Assembly (NCBI GenBank): GCA_021129835.1
Contig: JAJOKM010000051.1
Location: 1 to 7,275 of the forward strand
DNA from: Thermodesulfovibrionales bacterium
Lineage (GTDB): Bacteria > Nitrospirota > Thermodesulfovibrionia > Thermodesulfovibrionales > Dissulfurispiraceae
Direction: 5' to 3'
DNA length: 7,275 nucleotides
Shown one piece after another: positions 5,251 through 7,275 of the stretch (positions are counted from its first letter, which is position 1; each line of letters begins with the position of its first letter). The notes beneath the pieces are model-generated. The model ran no database searches. It saw only the letters and a program-made list of their open reading frames with translations, and was not told the DNA's origin. A program made the translations under genes and the position numbers.

Positions 5251-5283
5251 TTTTCTTTTCTTTGTTGCTCGCCACTTATTACC

Positions 5284-5311
5284 TATCGAGGGCCTTTAAA
5301 GGCCCTCGATA
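5284..5311 (-). repeat. Perfect 28-bp palindrome over the rplW stop codon
   Basis: The arms TATCGAGGGCC and GGCCCTCGATA pair perfectly over 11 bp around a TTTAAA centre; the whole 28 bases equal their own reverse complement. The rplW TAA stop (5296-5298) lies in the centre, so the upstream arm is rplW coding sequence (IIEGL). In the mRNA this would make a strong GC-rich hairpin in the rplW-rplB junction. The bases downstream on the transcript (GGTAATAAGTGG) contain no U-run, so it is not a standard intrinsic terminator. A role in RNA processing, stability or control of rplB is possible but unproven. Confidence 0.85.
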
Positions 5312-5586
5312 ATATCGAGTTTTTCGCCTTTCTTTAGTGTTATTATTGCCTTCTTTCTGTCCGGAGTCCTGCCTGCGAACTTTCCAAATCTCTTCAGCTT
5401 ACCTCGCTCATTGATTGTGGCAACCTTTTTCACTTTTGTCTTAAATATCTTTTCCATAGCTTGCCTTATCTCATGTTTATTGGCATCAGGATTAACTTCT
5501 ATGAGGATCTTGCTTTCATTCTCTTTTAAGCTCACGGCTTTTTCTGTAAGAAGTGGTCCTCTAATTATATCGTAAATTGTCTTCAT
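5296..5586 (-). CDS. rplW: Large ribosomal subunit protein uL23
   Basis: This 96-residue protein is the normal L23 size. It begins with YDIIRGPLLTEKAV, the classic L23 N-terminus. Glu15 in the TEK triplet aligns with E. coli Glu18, the trigger-factor contact. The internal basic loop RGKLKRFGKFAGRTPDRKKA (about residues 61-80) and the closing strand AIITLKKGEKLDI are typical. L23 sits at the polypeptide exit and docks trigger factor, SRP and the translocon. The gene starts inside the end of rplD (26-nt overlap), so its ribosome binding site (AGAGGCGGG) lies in rplD coding sequence. Its TAA stop lies at the centre of a perfect 28-bp palindrome, described separately. Confidence 0.97.
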   Translation of the reverse strand: MKTIYDIIRGPLLTEKAVSLKENESKILIEVNPDANKHEIRQAMEKIFKTKVKKVATINERGKLKRFGKFAGRTPDRKKAIITLKKGEKLDIIEGL

Positions 5587-6247
5587 CGGTACCCGCCTCT
5601 ATAACACCTTGCAATCTGCTATGCAAATTTAATATGGCGTCTTTAGTAAAAATGATATAGTCAAATACTGCGATGTGATATGCATTAAGGTCTGACACCC
5701 TTATAATATCTGCTACTGGGATATTTCTAACAGAAAACAGGACATTTTTGTATTTCTCTGATGCCTGCGTTTCGGGCAGCACTATAAGTACCGTCTTTCT
5801 ACTGAATCCCATATTCTTTAATATACTTGCCATTTCCTTTGTATTTGCCTTTTCCATAGAGATGGAATCTAATACAGCCACCTCGCCATCAGATAATTTC
5901 ATAGTCAACGCCTTAGATAGTGCAACTCTCCTCATATTCTTCGTCAGCTTAATGGAATAGTCGCGAGGCTGTGGCCCAAACACAACCCCACCACCTTTCC
6001 AGATAGGAGACCTTATACTTCCAGCTCTTGCCCTCCCTGTCTTCTTCTGCTTATAAGGCTTTCTGCCGCCTCCTCTCACCTTGCCTTTGGTTTTTGTGGC
6101 ACTGGTGCCCTGCCTTTGATTTGCGAGGTAACTTACGACCGCAGTATGTACTACTGATTCAGATGCAGCACTGCCGAATATTGCTTCTGATAGCTCTATC
6201 TTCCCTTTTGAATTGTTATTTATATCTTTAATCTCTATCTCAATCAT
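5561..6247 (-). CDS. rplD: Large ribosomal subunit protein uL4
   Basis: The 228-residue product shows the L4 signature: HTAVVSYLANQRQGTSATKTK (residues about 34-54), then the basic extended loop GGGRKPYKQKKTGRARAGS, SPIWKGGG and FGPQPRDY (about 60-98). This loop lines the peptide exit tunnel. The C-terminal half is the alpha/beta domain. In E. coli L4 also represses the S10 operon by binding its leader; no such site is visible here. At 228 residues it is roughly 20 longer than many L4 proteins. The excess is a C-terminal tail (about QGVIEAGTDEDNLRYN) whose last codons overlap rplW by 26 nt in another frame. The start ATG follows an AGGA-type site about 11 nt upstream. Confidence 0.96.
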   Translation of the reverse strand: MIEIEIKDINNNSKGKIELSEAIFGSAASESVVHTAVVSYLANQRQGTSATKTKGKVRGGGRKPYKQKKTGRARAGSIRSPIWKGGGVVFGPQPRDYSIKLTKNMRRVALSKALTMKLSDGEVAVLDSISMEKANTKEMASILKNMGFSRKTVLIVLPETQASEKYKNVLFSVRNIPVADIIRVSDLNAYHIAVFDYIIFTKDAILNLHSRLQGVIEAGTDEDNLRYN

Positions 6248-6275
6248 ACTATTTTACTTCCTATTATAATATTTA

Positions 6276-6914
6276 TTATACCTGATTAGACATCCTGATC
6301 TTTCTTTGATGCCTGATCTCCACAATACCATTTATAGCCCCTGGCACAGCGCCTTTTATAAGGATAAGGTTTAAATCCGGACGGACATCAGCAATTGTCA
6401 GGTTTTTTGTAGTAACCCGTTTACTACCCATATGTCCTGCCATTTTTATCCCCTTCCAGACTCTTGATGGCGATGAACTGCCACCTATGGAACCAGGCGC
6501 CCTGTTATGCATTGAACCATGAGAACCAGGCCCCCCTTTAAAATTATGCCTCTTCATGACCCCTTGAAACCCTTTTCCCTTCGAAATCCCAGATACTGCC
6601 ACAATATCGCCCTTACTAAAGATATCTGCCTTAATTATATCCCCAACATTCAAACCATCCATCGAGAATTCCTTTAATACCCTGAATGATTGTGTCCCGG
6701 CCTTCTTGAAAATACCTTTGATGGGGTTTGGCATCTTTTTCCTCTTCCTCTCCTCAATAAAACCGATCTTTACAGCCTCGTATCCGTCCTTCTCTAATGT
6801 CTTAATCTGTATCACTTGGCATGGCCCTGCCTCCACAACTGTAATGGGCACTATTTTGCCACCTTTGATAAATATCTGGGTCATTCCTATCTTTTTTCCC
6901 AAAATAGATGTCAT
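6276..6914 (-). CDS. rplC: Large ribosomal subunit protein uL3
   Basis: This 212-residue protein begins MTSILGKKIGMTQIF, the standard bacterial L3 start. It contains the long conserved loop from about residue 125 to 165 (FKGGPGSHGS, RAPGSIG, RVWKGIKMAGHMG) that reaches toward the peptidyl transferase centre. L3 is an early-assembly 23S rRNA binder near the 3' end domain. In E. coli the loop carries a glutamine methylated by PrmB (GSIGQNQ). Here the matching stretch is GSIGGSSS, so that target appears absent, as in many non-proteobacterial L3 sequences. The start ATG is preceded by GGAG eight bases upstream, inside the end of rpsJ. The gene ends in tandem TAA TAA, then 28 nt of AT-rich spacer before rplD. 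Confidence 0.97.
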   Translation of the reverse strand: MTSILGKKIGMTQIFIKGGKIVPITVVEAGPCQVIQIKTLEKDGYEAVKIGFIEERKRKKMPNPIKGIFKKAGTQSFRVLKEFSMDGLNVGDIIKADIFSKGDIVAVSGISKGKGFQGVMKRHNFKGGPGSHGSMHNRAPGSIGGSSSPSRVWKGIKMAGHMGSKRVTTKNLTIADVRPDLNLILIKGAVPGAINGIVEIRHQRKIRMSNQV

Positions 6915-7216
6915 AGTTTTATCTCCACATCCACTCCCGAAGCGAGTTCCAGCTTCATCATCGCGTCTACTGTGTCAGGAGTTGGATCATGTATATCTAT
7001 AAGTCTATTATGTGTCCTTATCTCAAATTGTTCTCTCGACTTTTTATCCACATGTGGCGACCTCAGAACAGTGAATTTATTTATCTTTGTTGGCAGCGGC
7101 ACTGGCCCCCCAATCCTTGCACCTGTCCTTTGTGCAGTATCTATTATCTCTTTTACAAAACGATCTAGCAACTTGTGGTCATACGCCTTTAACTTTATCC
7201 TTATTTTTTGGTTCAC
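6911..7216 (-). CDS. rpsJ: Small ribosomal subunit protein uS10 (NusE)
   Basis: This 101-residue protein matches the usual S10 length. It opens with KIRIKLKAYDHKLLD and carries the typical GPVPLPTKINKFTVLRSPH loop (about residues 37-55) and the segment EQFEIRTHNR (about 63-72). S10 is part of the 30S head. In bacteria it also acts as NusE, binding NusB and NusG in antitermination and transcription-translation coupling. The start is GTG at 7214-7216. A GGGG run formed by the end of tuf lies about 7 nt upstream, and no in-frame ATG gives a better N-terminus. The gene ends in TGA that overlaps the rplC ATG by four bases (ATGA), suggesting translational coupling. It is the first gene of the S10 block. 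Confidence 0.97.
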   Translation of the reverse strand: MNQKIRIKLKAYDHKLLDRFVKEIIDTAQRTGARIGGPVPLPTKINKFTVLRSPHVDKKSREQFEIRTHNRLIDIHDPTPDTVDAMMKLELASGVDVEIKL

Positions 7217-7220
7217 TTTT

Positions 7221-7275
7221 TTACCCCAACACCCCTGTAACTACACCAGCGCCTACCGTCCTTCCACCCTCTCTT
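7221..7275 (-). CDS. tuf: Elongation factor Tu, C-terminal end only (partial)
   Basis: Reading the minus strand from 7274 gives 17 codons and then TAA at 7221-7223. The peptide is REGGRTVGAGVVTGVLG, the familiar C-terminal strand of EF-Tu domain 3. EF-Tu is the cytosolic GTPase that carries aminoacyl-tRNA to the ribosomal A site. Only this tail is inside the window, so the GTPase domain cannot be assessed. The stop lies 4 nt before the rpsJ start, and the last tuf bases (GGGGTAA) sit where the rpsJ ribosome binding site is expected. The two genes are therefore very probably cotranscribed, the common str-to-S10 junction. The identification rests on a short but highly characteristic peptide plus position. 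Confidence 0.93.
   Translation of the reverse strand, partial: REGGRTVGAGVVTGVLG

Larger units (their letters stand above)
144..7275 (-). other. S10-spc ribosomal protein gene cluster, probably one polycistronic unit with tuf
   Basis: All 17 genes run in the same direction. Most neighbours overlap or lie within 28 nt: ATGA overlaps at rpsJ-rplC and rplP-rpmC, a TAATG at rpsS-rplV, and a 26-nt overlap at rplD-rplW. The three larger gaps are rplW-rplB (45 nt), rplB-rpsS (112 nt) and rplV-rpsC (115 nt). I see no intrinsic terminator (hairpin plus U-run on the minus strand) inside the cluster. The main promoter is not in the window. A single transcript is inferred from packing, not demonstrated. 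Confidence 0.85.

Noticed and set aside
5284..5311. Intrinsic terminator between rplW and rplB
   Set aside because: The hairpin is strong, but no U-run follows on the transcribed strand, and rplB to rpsH would need a new promoter that I cannot see.
1..7275. A novel defence, mobile or biosynthetic system
   Set aside because: Every substantial reading frame on the minus strand is a standard ribosomal protein or tuf, and the remaining space is too small for another system.

Overview
The window is a stretch of the bacterial S10-spc ribosomal-protein supercluster, read entirely from the minus strand. In transcription order (high to low coordinates) it holds the last 17 codons of tuf (EF-Tu), then rpsJ, rplC, rplD, rplW, rplB, rpsS, rplV, rpsC, rplP, rpmC, rpsQ, rplN, rplX, rplE, rpsN and rpsH. 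That is 16 complete genes in the canonical order. All encode intact proteins of family length or a little longer, with no frameshift or truncation. The product set is the core of both subunits: S10, L3, L4, L23, L2, S19, L22, S3, L16, L29, S17, L14, L24, L5, S14 and S8.

Organism: a bacterium with an AT-leaning genome, strong GGAGG-type Shine-Dalgarno sites, a zinc-type 61-residue S14 (four cysteines), a four-cysteine tail on L24 and tuf directly joined to rpsJ. The protein style and the interspersed repeats recall environmental lineages such as Omnitrophota, Nitrospirota, Brocadiales or Desulfobacterota. This placement is from memory and is weak; I would not name a phylum.

Layout: 7275-5296 is a tightly packed block (tuf to rplW) with overlaps or short gaps. 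A perfect 28-bp palindrome covers the rplW stop codon, and rplB follows after 45 nt with a poor ribosome binding site. Gaps of about 112-115 nt before rpsS and before rpsC each contain one copy of the same AT-rich 88-95 bp repeat, which ends in the Shine-Dalgarno sequence of the next gene. From rpsC to rpsH the genes are again packed closely, mostly 1-25 nt apart. Below position 144 the expected next gene (rplF) does not appear. Instead there is AT-rich spacer and then a GC-rich palindromic repeat cut by the window edge.

I found no undescribed system. This is a housekeeping operon. What merits a second look is the non-coding structure (the duplicated intergenic element, the stop-codon palindrome and the edge repeat) and a few divergent residues in otherwise highly conserved proteins (L5, L2). 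The + strand carries no gene I can support.
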